From Candidatus Gillettellia adelgis (GTDB lineage Bacteria; Pseudomonadota; Gammaproteobacteria; Enterobacterales; Enterobacteriaceae): a DNA stretch of 64,000 nt. Under the pieces are notes generated by a model. It ran no database searches. It was not told the DNA's origin and saw only the letters and a program-made list of their open reading frames with translations. Shown in pieces: positions 29,017 to 39,726 of this stretch. The position numbers and the translations under genes are program-made. Position 1 is the first letter of the stretch, and each line of letters starts with the position of its first letter. The stretch is taken from positions 62,001-126,000 of the forward strand of contig CP047043.1 in the NCBI GenBank assembly GCA_020541285.1, written 5' to 3'.

Positions 29017-29277
29017 GCATTTCAAAATATATTGCAATAAATATATGAGTTTTCTAAAAAGCATTACAAGGACATGTTCAACACATTAATAAAACTAAGT
29101 GTTTCTTAAAGTGATTGCAGCATATAAAGTCGAATATATTCAGCCTATCAGAGCTACAGGTTAGCTGAATACTTTAATTCCGAGCACTATTTATAGTGCT
29201 ATGAGACCAACAGGAACCATATTAAATAATATATACTCTTATATTGCATACTATCTATGCGTTAGCTTTTTTATGTT

Positions 29278-29307
29278 TTGCCTGAGTGATTTATCAACGT
29301 GTATACT
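29278..29307 (+). promoter_or_regulatory. sigma-70-like promoter, distal copy, ahead of dnaB
   Basis: TTGCCT and TATACT separated by 18 bases, about 100 bases upstream of the dnaB start. This is close to consensus and one of two similar elements here. No expression evidence. Confidence 0.4.
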
Positions 29308-29332
29308 CAAATTCTTCTACGCTATGTCCTTT

Positions 29333-29360
29333 TTGCCTTTTAAATGATTTTAGGTATACT
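29333..29360 (+). promoter_or_regulatory. sigma-70-like promoter, proximal copy, ahead of dnaB
   Basis: TTGCCT and TATACT separated by 16 bases, ending 48 bases before the dnaB start. It repeats the same two hexamers as the element 55 bases upstream. Confidence 0.4.
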
Positions 29361-29407
29361 AATGCACCTCGACATTTTATTCGAAAATAGATAAAAAAAT
29401 AGACTAC

Positions 29408-30832
29408 ATGGAAGGTAAAAAAATAACTAATCAATTCATTCAAGATAAAACCAAACACAGTCTACGAGATCGTCAAATCGAAGGATTAAAAATGCCACCA
29501 CATTCGCTAGAGGCTGAACAGTCGGTATTAGGTGGTTTGATGCTCGATAACGAACGCTGGGATAATGTATCAGAGCGCGTTATTGCTAGTGATTTCTTTA
29601 GTCGTCCGCACCGATTAATATTCACTGAAATGCAGCGCTTACTAGAACTAAGAAAACCAATTGATTTGATCACCTTATCTGACTCTTTAGAGCAGAGAGG
29701 TGAGCTAGATTTAGTGAGCGGTTTTGCCTATTTAGCTGAGCTTTCGAAAAATACCCCCAGTGCAGCTAATATTAGCGCTTATGCTGATATTGTGCGAGAG
29801 CGCGCAGTAGTACGAGAAATGATCGCAGTAGCTCATGAGATCGCTGATGCTGGTTATGATCCTCAAGGTCGTAGCAGTGCGGATCTACTGGATTTGGCCG
29901 AATCTCGTGTTTTTCAAATTGCTGAAAATCGCACTAGAAAAGACGATGGTCCAAAAGGGATTGATCGCATCCTAGAAGATACTGTGTCGCGTATTGAGCA
30001 ACTATCTCAGCATCCGCACGATGGAATCACCGGTATAGACACAGGTTATCAAGACTTGAATAAAAAAACCGCTGGTTTACAAAAATCAGATTTAATTATA
30101 ATTGCTGCCCGTCCATCGATGGGGAAAACAACTTTTGCGATGAACCTATGTGAACATGCATCGATGACACAGAAAAAACCAGTACTTATTTTTAGCCTCG
30201 AAATGCCTGGCAATCAGATTATGATGCGTATATTAGCATCGTTGTCACGTGTGAATCACACACGCATTCGTACCGGGTTGCTGGATGATGAAGACTGGGC
30301 ACGTATCTCTAGCACTATGGGTCTTCTTTTAGAAAAGCGAAACATGTACATTGATGACTCTTCTGGATTGACACCTACAGATGTTCGTGCCCGCGCACGC
30401 CGTATTTTTCGTGAGCATGATGGGCTTAGTTTAATTATGATTGACTATCTACAACTGATGCGTGTGCCTAGTTTATCTGATAACCGTACGCTAGAGATTG
30501 CTGAAATTTCCCGTTCGCTGAAGGCATTGGCAAAAGAACTACAAGTTCCGGTAATAGCGCTCTCACAACTAAATCGTAGCCTAGAACAACGCGCCGATAA
30601 ACGACCAGTGAATTCTGATCTACGTGAATCCGGTTCCATCGAGCAAGACGCTGATTTGATTATGTTCATCTATCGTGATGAGGTGTATCACGATAATAGT
30701 GATTTAAAAGGAATTGCCGAAATTATTTTGGGTAAGCAACGGAATGGTCCAATTGGTACCGTTAGATTAACTTTTAACGGCCAGTGCTCTCGCTTTGATA
30801 ATTATGCAGGGTCGCATTATGAGTATGAATGA
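29408..30832 (+). CDS. dnaB: replicative DNA helicase DnaB
   Basis: Hexameric helicase that unwinds DNA at the fork. It has 474 residues (E. coli 471). The N-terminal domain starts at about LKMPPHSLEAEQSVLGGLML. The RecA-like motor domain shows Walker A ARPSMGKTT near residues 232-240, Walker B LIMIDYLQLM, the DnaB signature LSQLNRSLEQRADKRP, and the arginine-rich end of DSDLRESGSIEQDAD-type sequence. All motor residues are intact. It is followed 17 bases later by alr, as in E. coli. Two promoter-like elements stand upstream. In the related E. coli replisome DnaB binds the tau tail of DnaX, which is missing here. Confidence 0.98.
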   Translation: MEGKKITNQFIQDKTKHSLRDRQIEGLKMPPHSLEAEQSVLGGLMLDNERWDNVSERVIASDFFSRPHRLIFTEMQRLLELRKPIDLITLSDSLEQRGELDLVSGFAYLAELSKNTPSAANISAYADIVRERAVVREMIAVAHEIADAGYDPQGRSSADLLDLAESRVFQIAENRTRKDDGPKGIDRILEDTVSRIEQLSQHPHDGITGIDTGYQDLNKKTAGLQKSDLIIIAARPSMGKTTFAMNLCEHASMTQKKPVLIFSLEMPGNQIMMRILASLSRVNHTRIRTGLLDDEDWARISSTMGLLLEKRNMYIDDSSGLTPTDVRARARRIFREHDGLSLIMIDYLQLMRVPSLSDNRTLEIAEISRSLKALAKELQVPVIALSQLNRSLEQRADKRPVNSDLRESGSIEQDADLIMFIYRDEVYHDNSDLKGIAEIILGKQRNGPIGTVRLTFNGQCSRFDNYAGSHYEYE

Positions 30833-30849
30833 TTACACCAGGATAGGAC

Positions 30850-31932
30850 ATGAAAGTAGCAACCGCAGTAATTAATCGCTGTGCTCTGCGGCATAATCTG
30901 CAGCAGGTGCGTCAAAAGGCACCTAATAGTCGTCTCATTGCTATTGTAAAGGCGAATGCTTATGGTCACGGTTTGTTAGAAACAGCACACACTCTTCAAG
31001 ACGCTGATTGCTTTGGTGTAGCACGCATTAATGAAGCACTTATACTCCGTTCAGGAGGTGTTGTTAAACCAATCCTATTGCTGGAAGGTGTTTTTTCTGC
31101 TGCAGCTTTATCGATGTTGGTGGCGAATAAAATTGAAACTGTAGTCCACAATAATGAACAATTAGAAACTCTAGAACAAGCTAAATTAGCGAGCCCTGTA
31201 CATGTTTGGATGAAGCTAGATACCGGTATGCATCGTCTTGGTGTACGTTTAGAGCAAGCCGAAGTCTTTTACCAACGATTATGCGCTTGTCGCAATGTAG
31301 AGCAACCAGTTAACCTTATGAGTCACCTTAGTTGTGCTGAGAAACCAGGATCTCATGATACTTTAAAGCAAATTGCCTGCTTTAAACAATTTGCCTGTGG
31401 TAAACCTGGTCAACGTTCTCTCGCTGCTTCAAGTGGTACTCTATTATGGCCCAATGAACATAACCAGTGGGTAGTGCGTCCGGGTATTATTCTATACGGT
31501 GTGTCGCCATGGGATAGTATTAATAGTCATCAGTGTCAGTTATTACCAGCAATGACACTACAATCAAATTTAATTGCTGTACGTGACCACCGCGCTGGTG
31601 AGTCAGTCGGTTATAGTGGAACCTGGGTTAGTCAAAGAGATACATGTATAGGTGTGGTAGCGATTGGTTATGGCGATGGATACCCACGCAATGCTCCTAC
31701 TGGTACACCGATTTGGCTGAATGGACGCGAAGTGCCGATTGTTGGTCAAGTATCGATGGATATGCTCTCGGTGGATCTAGGGCCCAGAGCCACTGACAAG
31801 GTAGAGGACAAGGTAGTTCTATGGGGTCCAAATTTATCGGTTGAACGCATCGCTGCTTATACTAGTACGAGTGCCTATGAGTTAGTAACTAGATTAACAC
31901 AACGTGTAATCATAGAATATGTTGGAGATTAA
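30850..31932 (+). CDS. alr: alanine racemase (biosynthetic)
   Basis: PLP enzyme that makes D-alanine for peptidoglycan. It has 360 residues (E. coli Alr 359). The PLP lysine is K34 in [11 protein letters not shown]. The second catalytic residue, Tyr in ESVGYSGTW, is present, as are the active-site entrance motifs GYGDGYPR and GQVSMDML. The start ATG at 30850 is preceded by AGGA (ACCAGGATAGGAC). It lies 17 bases behind dnaB on the same strand, the enterobacterial order. With dapE in this window it points to a bacterium that still makes at least part of its own cell wall. Confidence 0.97.
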
Positions 31933-32218
31933 TACTCTCTCAGTTACGTATGATAGTGTCATACATCGCTGTATTATTTTTTTTATTGTTCTGTTGAATG
32001 TAGTTATAGAGACAACGACCGTACTATACGGTTCGCGTCTATTAATGTTCATTCTTATGACATGTTATTTATACATGCAAGTCATTTTATCATTGATAGC
32101 ATGAATATTTCTGGATCGTTTAAAGAATCGTAGTATATTACGGTGCGACGAAGGAATAAAATATTAATGCAAATGAATTATTACACTGCCGCAATCATAT
32201 AGAACCTTTAATAGTTAT
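31933..32218. other. short convergent gap between alr and ssb
   Basis: 286 bases between converging genes. An open frame on the plus strand overlaps the end of alr and encodes a hydrophobic 61-residue peptide, which has no match I know and is probably chance. No clear terminator was seen. Confidence 0.4.
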
Positions 32219-32683
32219 TTAAAATGGAATATCATCGTCAAAAGTAATTGGTAATTCATGACTACTAGTTACAGATGTGCTACTTTGTATTGAACGTGCT
32301 TGCTGGCTATTTCCTGTGCGAGTAGCAGTGCTTTGTCTGCTACCTAGCATTTGCATAGTGCCGTTAATATTCACTATCACTTCAGTGGTGTATTTATCTA
32401 TGCCAGATTGATCAGTCCATTTTCGTGTGTGTAAGGAACCTTCGATATAAACCTGCGACCCTTTATGCAGATATTCTCCTGCTACTTCTGCTACTTTTCC
32501 GAATAAAACGACACGATGCCATTCGGTTTTTTCTTTTTGTTCGCCAGTTGTTTTATCACGCCAACTTTCAGAGGTCGCCAAGGTAATATTAACTACTGCT
32601 GTTCCATTAGGTATATAACGAATCTCCGGGTCTTGGCCAAGATTCCCGACTAGAATTACTTTATTGATGCCTCTAGTGGCCAT
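32219..32683 (-). CDS. ssb: single-stranded DNA-binding protein
   Basis: Protects single-stranded DNA and recruits replication and repair proteins through its C-terminal tip. From the ATG at 32683 it has 154 residues, against 178 in E. coli, and begins [24 protein letters not shown] two codons upstream is also in frame, but AGGAG in the spacer suits the ATG. The OB fold is complete ([36 protein letters not shown]). The flexible glycine/glutamine-rich linker is much shorter than in E. coli, and the acidic tip ends DDDIPF as in the family. The divergent neighbour uvrA of E. coli was not recognised. Confidence 0.97.
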   Translation of the reverse strand: MATRGINKVILVGNLGQDPEIRYIPNGTAVVNITLATSESWRDKTTGEQKEKTEWHRVVLFGKVAEVAGEYLHKGSQVYIEGSLHTRKWTDQSGIDKYTTEVIVNINGTMQMLGSRQSTATRTGNSQQARSIQSSTSVTSSHELPITFDDDIPF

Positions 32684-35563
32684 ACACACTCTCCTTATGA
32701 GTAATTATTATTCAGTACAAATGCATTCGTCTAATACTTATAGTGTAAAACTACATTGATGTTATGCAATTTTTTGCATGCCAAGTATTATATAACTAAT
32801 ACACTAATAAATATAATGATTTAAGGTGTTTATTTTTACAAGTAACCTTACAATATTAATATAAAAGTTATATTTGTTGTTGAGTAGAAGATAGAATCTA
32901 AATTCTTAGATCTTATATCTTTGTCGTTAGAGAAAATATGCTTATATTCAAGCTATTTTAATTACTTTACATAATTTATATTTCATGATAATTTTCAGAT
33001 TTTTCTCTTTTATTAAGGTCTGCCTTAAGTTGGCATAGTAATAATAAATCAACGGATAAACAAAAGTTTTAGATTGAACATAGTGGCTTGCATAATTCTG
33101 TTTTTATAATAAAAACCACAGCATTTGTTATCTGTCTGATGGATAATGGTAGTCAACTATATAACTATTATAGACTCTGATTAACCAAGCATGGCGTTTC
33201 TCACGATTATGTAAAGATGCATTTATGCCGGTGTTGTTATGCATATTGTAGCTATAAATTATGTATATAGCGCGCACATTATCTGTGGACGCATAGTATA
33301 CGTTCTTGGCAGTTGGCTAAACATAAAATCAGGTAACGGACAAACTATCTTATTTTATGTTAGAATTGGTATGCTCAATGTATAAGCATATCTAGTATAT
33401 TTAGTTGCCTAATTAGGCTACGTTCTTCACGATAAAACGTTGGTCCTACTTATTTACTCTGACTAGCCTGATGTCATCTACAACATAAGTAGTATAGCCA
33501 ATTGTTATTATAATATACTTAATACTACAATATTTATGTATAAAAAATTGAGAATACTTACTTAAATATAAAACATGCATATTATCCTTGATATAGAAAA
33601 TATACTAAGATGTAACATCTGTACAAAGTGCAGCGATAGCAGTGTGTATGAATGGTGCTAACCTGCCGAGTTAAAACGCTAATCTCGTAGAAAAGTTATG
33701 AAAAGTGATAAATAAATTTTTTAATATTCCTATTGATTTTGCCTAGTATATATTAGAAATCATGCAAGATTTCTTGTATAGTGTATTGCTATGCGTAAAG
33801 GAAAATTTTAATCGCGCAAGAATAACAATGTTTTAATTTTAAAAGGACAGTTTTGAGTTCATTAAGCATATATTAGTGATGCTGTAAGCCATGCTATCTT
33901 AGCTATCGATTAATATAATTAATAATTTTAGCTTAATTTAGCTCTTGCATCTTTAATGATTACAGGAATATATTATAATGTTCGTTTGAATTGCATATTA
34001 GCATAATATTTTGTAAATGATAGTGATATCATCGGTTTTAAGTGGATTGAAAAACTTCACAACATTAACCATATATATTATGTAACAAGTTGATTATAAT
34101 GACTGTCTATCTAATTCTGCAAGTTTTGTGGACTTTTAATACGAAAAGTTATTAAGTAGTAATACCTTTGCAATGCGCTGTTATCTATTTATGCATAATA
34201 GTTTTTAATATTTTAAAAACTCGATGTTGATTATATGGCAAGTTTATCAAAAACAATCTCTTAAAAATAATTAATCTTTCTTTACTTAATATTCATTATT
34301 GCGACTATTTTGTCATTTATGGATCTTATCTCTGTTATACACCTGTGTAGTAAATTACATGATTTGAAAATTGTCTGCTAATAGCAGGAGTCTATTGTTT
34401 TACTGCTGGACAATATACTCAATCCATCCAAAGTATATATCTAATATGTTTATTAGCTAGAACAGTAAAAACTGCAAAAGTCAATAGTCTTAAAGCGCTA
34501 GAAATTTTTCTACTTAAAGTTTTTGGTTTTGCATGTATAGACGATAAGTATACGCGTTTATCCATTCAAGTCGGAGTAACAAAAGAAACGCAAAATTTAC
34601 ACAGTATATGATCGTTTTAAATTACGTTAAAGCTTCACGTATCGCCTAGCTAAATTATTTAAAACCACGTTGATATTGTTCCGAGATACAAGAGTATGAT
34701 TAATATAAAGCATAAAAATATCGAAGAGCTGTTGTTTTTGTGAATTGTGTTGTTGAAATGTTCGTTTATGACCATCTAAACTAGAGTGTTTTGTATATTG
34801 AACTCACAATCCATCGTGCACTTTACTGACTTGTGATAGCACTAGGAGTGTAAAATCTCTTTTACTCTGGATTATATGTCGCAGAGGTTTCAGTGACTAT
34901 TAACCAGTCGTGAGATTCATATTAAAGATGACAGAAATTTCTATCACTTTTAGATATTACGAATCTTAGCAGAATATGACTACCCGTAATACTACAACGT
35001 TATGTAACATTCTAAGTGCCAATGTATCGCATAATACTACAATCTTGAACACAGATGCAATCGCATGAAAAGATAGTAATAATCACGATGATATGGTGTT
35101 GTATAGCCATCTTCGCAAAGGGGAATACTGCACACTAACATAGACCGCTATTACAAGAAGACTATAGCTTGTGCGCTGCGTAAAAGTTCATGCGAAATTT
35201 ATCAGTAAATATTCTGATATCTCCTATTATAGTAGCTTCCAGAAAAAAGAAAATAGCCAATGCAGAAAATGCGCATAAGTTGCTAACAAAAATCAGACAT
35301 TTTTACAAATCTAAATCAATGTTTTGATAATTATTAATTGCTATAACTCTTAGTCAATCGCCTATTTTGCAGTACGGTATAGTAAATCTAATTGGTTCAC
35401 TAGATTAGTGTATAAAATAACTAGTAAATGAGTGATGGATCAACTTTTATTAGCGTGATGTCGTTTTTGACAAACATCTTAATCGATCAACGTACATTAG
35501 GAATATACTAATCGTAGTATAGGGTCATGAAGGTACTATTAATAATATCCACTATACTTGATT
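32684..35563. other. gap upstream of ssb, no recognised gene
   Basis: 2.9 kb of AT-rich DNA. In E. coli uvrA lies divergently here; I looked for its Walker and LSGGEAQR motifs on the plus strand and found none. No RNA gene is apparent. Confidence 0.5.
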
Positions 35564-35598
35564 AACCCCCACTACTGGTATGCGCAGTAGTGGGGGTT
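35564..35598. repeat. perfect 14-bp inverted repeat, GC-rich
   Basis: AACCCCCACTACTG (35564-35577) and its exact reverse complement (35585-35598) flank a 7-base loop. It stands out in very AT-rich DNA far from any intact gene. No T-run follows on either strand, so it is not a standard intrinsic terminator. The next 200 bases on the right are also less AT-rich. Confidence 0.9.
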
Positions 35599-38041
35599 GT
35601 CTCTAAAGAGACCGAAGAGAACATTATGGGGTAACTAAAATTGTTGACTAGAGAGTTGTCATCTGCAAACGTAAAATGACATGCTTAATAGTGTGTACCG
35701 TCATTGAACTGCGGTGTGGAATCGAAGTGGTGCGGGCGGTGATAACTTAAAAAGTTAAGGGACTATTTAAGTCAGTTGATTTACCTGTATAACCGGAGTT
35801 CTCGTGATAATAAATTAACATATATTACTTACATCCTTTCTTTTCTCATCTACAGATCGTGTAATCATATTATGATAGTTAAGTGAGTGTATTTCGAAGA
35901 AAATACCGTGCTAGAAAATTTTTGTAAAATCATTGACCTTAGTCAAGGTCGATTGACTGTATTCTATGATATGACTCAGGAGTGTGAGATTTTATAGAAT
36001 CTTGTACATTGTTTAAGCGTGTAACCCGGGCAAACACTATATATTTAGTGTACATTTGGTAATCTGTATATGGCGATATACAGCAACGACGAATCATATT
36101 TTTCTAGTTATAGAATCCAAGGAAAATATGATCATGGTTATTCATAGAACTTAGATGTAATACAAATCAAACTAGATAATTCATGGAAAGCAAGCTGCTA
36201 GCAATAGTTATGGTGAAAGTTTAGTATAGAATACATTGAATATTATAGCTAACTTTATAATTTTGTATATTTAAAGTTTGTGCAATTTCATTAAAAATAA
36301 CAATCTATTTTCATCTGAGAAAAGTGTTACAATGAACCATATTACATTATAATTATTAACTTTGTCAGTCGTTGTGGTAGAGTTAACCGAAAAGGGTTAC
36401 GATCCTAAATTATTGGCTTTGAGAGACTCAATATACGGTAAACGTATTTTTACCTAGTGAAAAGTATTATAGATTAAAAAGATCTATACATCCTTCATGA
36501 CTGTGCGAAAAGTAACACGGCGCATTCATTTTTTCAGTTATCCATTGGCACTGAAATTGCTGTGTTACAATATAATTTTGACATTTATCAAAGAATCGAT
36601 AGATTTTTTATAGTAGTAAGTTTAATGTTTTTGTAATATTCATACGTTTTAAGGATTCGTAGTGCATATAATATTTTTATTTGAATTATTATAATTTTGA
36701 TGACGTGTCATTTAAAAATTTGATTATTACATTATATATATCAAGTTAACGATTTGAGATAATTTATACGTAGACCTTCTAAAATCGTTCATTAATTTCG
36801 TGAGAAATCTATTAGTTTTTATGCTGCCAAATTTAGTGTTATTGCGATACTTACTAATTTATACTTTTATAAATAATAATTAAATATTCTATGATTTTTA
36901 TTAGTTAGTTTTTATTACATAACTTTATATATGTATTAATTTTTATGTATAAAACACAATACATATTATATTGTAGATTTTACTATCCGCGAATGATCTA
37001 ACCACATAACAGTTATTCTATTAACAGAATTTTACAGGATTTGTCAGGTTACGTCTTTATATGAGGTTATTGTATGTTAGAACGTTCATGGGTATATAAT
37101 AAGAAGTTAAAACTTAAAATATGCGAGTCATCAGCAACTAAAGTATAGCGTAGACCATAGTGCTTATCAAGCATGTAATAAGTAGTTGATTGCTAATCAT
37201 GTAGAACACATAAAGTAAATCGATTAATATTAGAGTGCCGAATACATTATGTAATATATCTGATTGTTTTCCACATAATAATTTCATATGTAAAAATTAT
37301 TAATTAGTATTGATAGATATAATAGGTAAAATAATAAATTTTCCTAAAAACATAGGAAATATCCTATAAGGTGTCAAATTACACTTGTCTTTTTTGCCTG
37401 TTTTGCTCAATACTTAAAATAAGCTGCATAATAAGCAAAAGTTTAAGCAGCACTATTCTTAATAGTAGCAATTAAAAACAGTTATATTTCACATGTTATC
37501 GGTGCGAGTAATGTTAATTTTTTAACTATCGTAGTAGTCAATATATAATGTAATCGATAGTAAAACATTGTCTATTTTTGTAATCAGAGCTGATAATTTG
37601 ACAATTATAGTAATGTCTTCTACTCAATAAAAGCAGTGGTAAATATACTCTTTGCAAATCTTTAAGCGATTAAATAAATATTTATTGCGCTTGATATTTT
37701 CTGATATATTAAATATAAATCTGATGTAAGAATATATAAAGCAATCACAAAGCTAATAATCAAGAATTATTTTTGCTTTTATTAGGTTTTCGGTTAGTAA
37801 GATACTGCAGTTTATTTATACAACTGAAATTTTTTTATAAAGTTATTACAAAGAACATGTGGTATATTATAAATAGATTTAAAATGCTTTGTAACATTTA
37901 CCGAGTAAACTATGTGGTTTATTGAGCAATTTTATTTATAGAGTGTAGTAACGAATAGTTCGGAATTCTAGCGATTGATTTTATTTAAGTTTTTTTAAAA
38001 TCATATTATTATGAATATAGTTTAGTTATAAAAGTCAAGAC
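35599..38041. other. gap with a less AT-rich segment at its left end
   Basis: 35599-35815 contains small stems (GTCTCT/AGAGAC at 35597-35611; AATGAC/GTCATT enclosing about 20 bases near 35680-35710) and GC-richer patches such as GGTGCGGGCGGTG, suggesting a decayed or unknown structured RNA. It does not resemble tmRNA, RNase P RNA, 6S, 4.5S or 5S RNA. The remaining DNA to 38041 shows nothing I can name. Confidence 0.4.
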
Positions 38042-38074
38042 AATTCAATCGGGGTAACCCGATGCATTTGAATT
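38042..38074. repeat. inverted repeat with GTAA tetraloop
   Basis: Outer arms AATTCAA (38042-38048) and TTGAATT (38068-38074) enclose an inner stem TCGGG/CCCGA with loop GTAA, a GNRA-type tetraloop on the plus strand. A 5-base bulge lies on the right side. It is about 520 bases upstream of dapE. No T-run follows. Confidence 0.6.
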
Positions 38075-38598
38075 ACTGTAATACTATTAATAACTACTCA
38101 ATCTTATAATAAATCTTGTCTATGATATAATGAATGTATACACTAAATGTTTTGAATTTATTAAGTGTATGACTTGTAAAGATCATAGCTATGATACATG
38201 CTATAAAATAAAACACAGGGATGTTTTTTTGATCTACACTGGATTACTAGTTTATGTTGTGTGATGTGTTTATTGAAAACTCTGACGTTATTAAAATATT
38301 CGCTACTAGATAGATAAATATAGCTTTTGTTATCATTAGACATATACGAGTTAGAGTAGAAAAATCTGCAAGGTTTTCTTAAACGATTTTTAGGAATGAC
38401 TGCGGTGCAATCACAGTAATACACCAGCATAGCTCAATAAAATTCAGTGTAATATTTACAATAGTAGTCATGTTGCTATCCAGTTGATATTGACGTAATT
38501 CTAAATAAGAAAAGCGTTATACTTGAAGAAGTCATAAAGGCTGCGTCCACTAGGTTTAAACCTCAATAACTATCAAAATTTATTTGCGAGGGTTATGT
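38075..38598. other. gap upstream of dapE
   Basis: In E. coli yffB (arsC-like) ends just before dapE. The plus strand at about 38470-38570 has an open stretch, but it could not be matched to YffB. Promoter elements for dapE must lie here; I do not see a strong candidate. Confidence 0.35.
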
Positions 38599-39726
38599 AT
38601 GATTTGTCCGGTTATTAATCTAGCTCAACAATTAATTAAGCGTCCTTCACTTAGTCCATATGATGAAGGTTGTCAACAACTAATAATTAGGCGTTTACAG
38701 TCGATTGGTTTTTCTATAGAAAACTTAAATTTTGGTAATACTCAAAATTTTTGGGCATGGCGTGGTAAAGGTAAAACGCTAGTGTTGTCCGGTCATACTG
38801 ATGTTGTGCCAGCGGGCGATGAAAAACGTTGGCATAATCCACCGTTTTCACCAATTATTCGAAATGGTATCTTGTACGGTCGTGGTGCCGCGGACATGAA
38901 AGGATCTTTAGCGGCAATGGTGGTAGCAGCAGAGAGATTTGTTGCTGCTAGACCGACTCATTCGGGTCGCTTGGCATTTCTCATTACTTCAGATGAAGAA
39001 TCGCATGCCACCCATGGTACAGTCAAAGTGGTAGAGGTGCTCATGGCGCGAAATGAACGAGTAGAGTATTGCTTAATTGGTGAGCCTTCTAGCACTTATC
39101 GCATTGGCGATGTAGTAAAAAATGGTCGTCGTGGCTCGCTTAATGCTAATATGCATATTTATGGTGTACAGGGCCATATTGCCTATCCACATCTGGCTGA
39201 TAATCCAATACATCACGCTATACCAGCACTTAATGAATTAATGTCAATCAAATGGGATGATGGTAATACATGCTGTTCGCCAACTAATATGCAAATTTCT
39301 AATATACAAGCAGGTACGGGTGCTAATAATATGATTCCTAGTAAGTTGTCGGTGCAATTTAATTTCCGTTTTGGCCTGGCGCTCACTGATGCGTTAATTA
39401 AAAAACGTGTTGAAGCATTATTCGCACGCTATCGGTTAAACTATAGCATTAAATGGTATTTATCTGGAAAACCTTTTCTGACAACGCATGGTGCGTTAGT
39501 AGATGCTGTAGTTAATGCTGTGCAGCACTATTCCGAATTAACACCGCAGTTGTTAAGTACAGGTGGTACTTCTGACGGTCGATTTATCGCTCAGATGGGG
39601 GCGCAGGTAGTTGAGTTAGGCCCCATGAATGCTACTATTCATAAGGTTAATGAATGTGTTAATGCAGCAGATCTTCAACTATTAAGCCGTATGTATCAGC
39701 GCATTATAGAGCAACTTCTTTCATAA
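38599..39726 (+). CDS. dapE: succinyl-diaminopimelate desuccinylase
   Basis: Zinc enzyme that frees LL-diaminopimelate from its succinyl form, for peptidoglycan and lysine. From the ATG at 38599 it has 375 residues, the E. coli length, starting [16 protein letters not shown] at 38584 is in frame, but GAGGG at 38588-38592 suits the ATG. Metal and catalytic residues are visible: His in SGHTDVV, Asp in [10 protein letters not shown], the Glu pair in ITSDEES, Glu in LIGEPSS, and His near the end in [11 protein letters not shown]. It stands alone between large gaps, so it has its own promoter. Confidence 0.97.
   Translation: MICPVINLAQQLIKRPSLSPYDEGCQQLIIRRLQSIGFSIENLNFGNTQNFWAWRGKGKTLVLSGHTDVVPAGDEKRWHNPPFSPIIRNGILYGRGAADMKGSLAAMVVAAERFVAARPTHSGRLAFLITSDEESHATHGTVKVVEVLMARNERVEYCLIGEPSSTYRIGDVVKNGRRGSLNANMHIYGVQGHIAYPHLADNPIHHAIPALNELMSIKWDDGNTCCSPTNMQISNIQAGTGANNMIPSKLSVQFNFRFGLALTDALIKKRVEALFARYRLNYSIKWYLSGKPFLTTHGALVDAVVNAVQHYSELTPQLLSTGGTSDGRFIAQMGAQVVELGPMNATIHKVNECVNAADLQLLSRMYQRIIEQLLS

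Noticed and set aside
32750-35560. uvrA fossil expected divergent from ssb
   Set aside because: No Walker, zinc-finger or LSGGEAQR-like stretch was seen on the plus strand.
36361-36450. tRNA-like stretch (GTGGTAGAG with GGGTTACGATCC)
   Set aside because: The arms do not close into a cloverleaf and no acceptor stem pairs; no other tRNA, tmRNA, RNase P or 4.5S RNA core was seen in the window.
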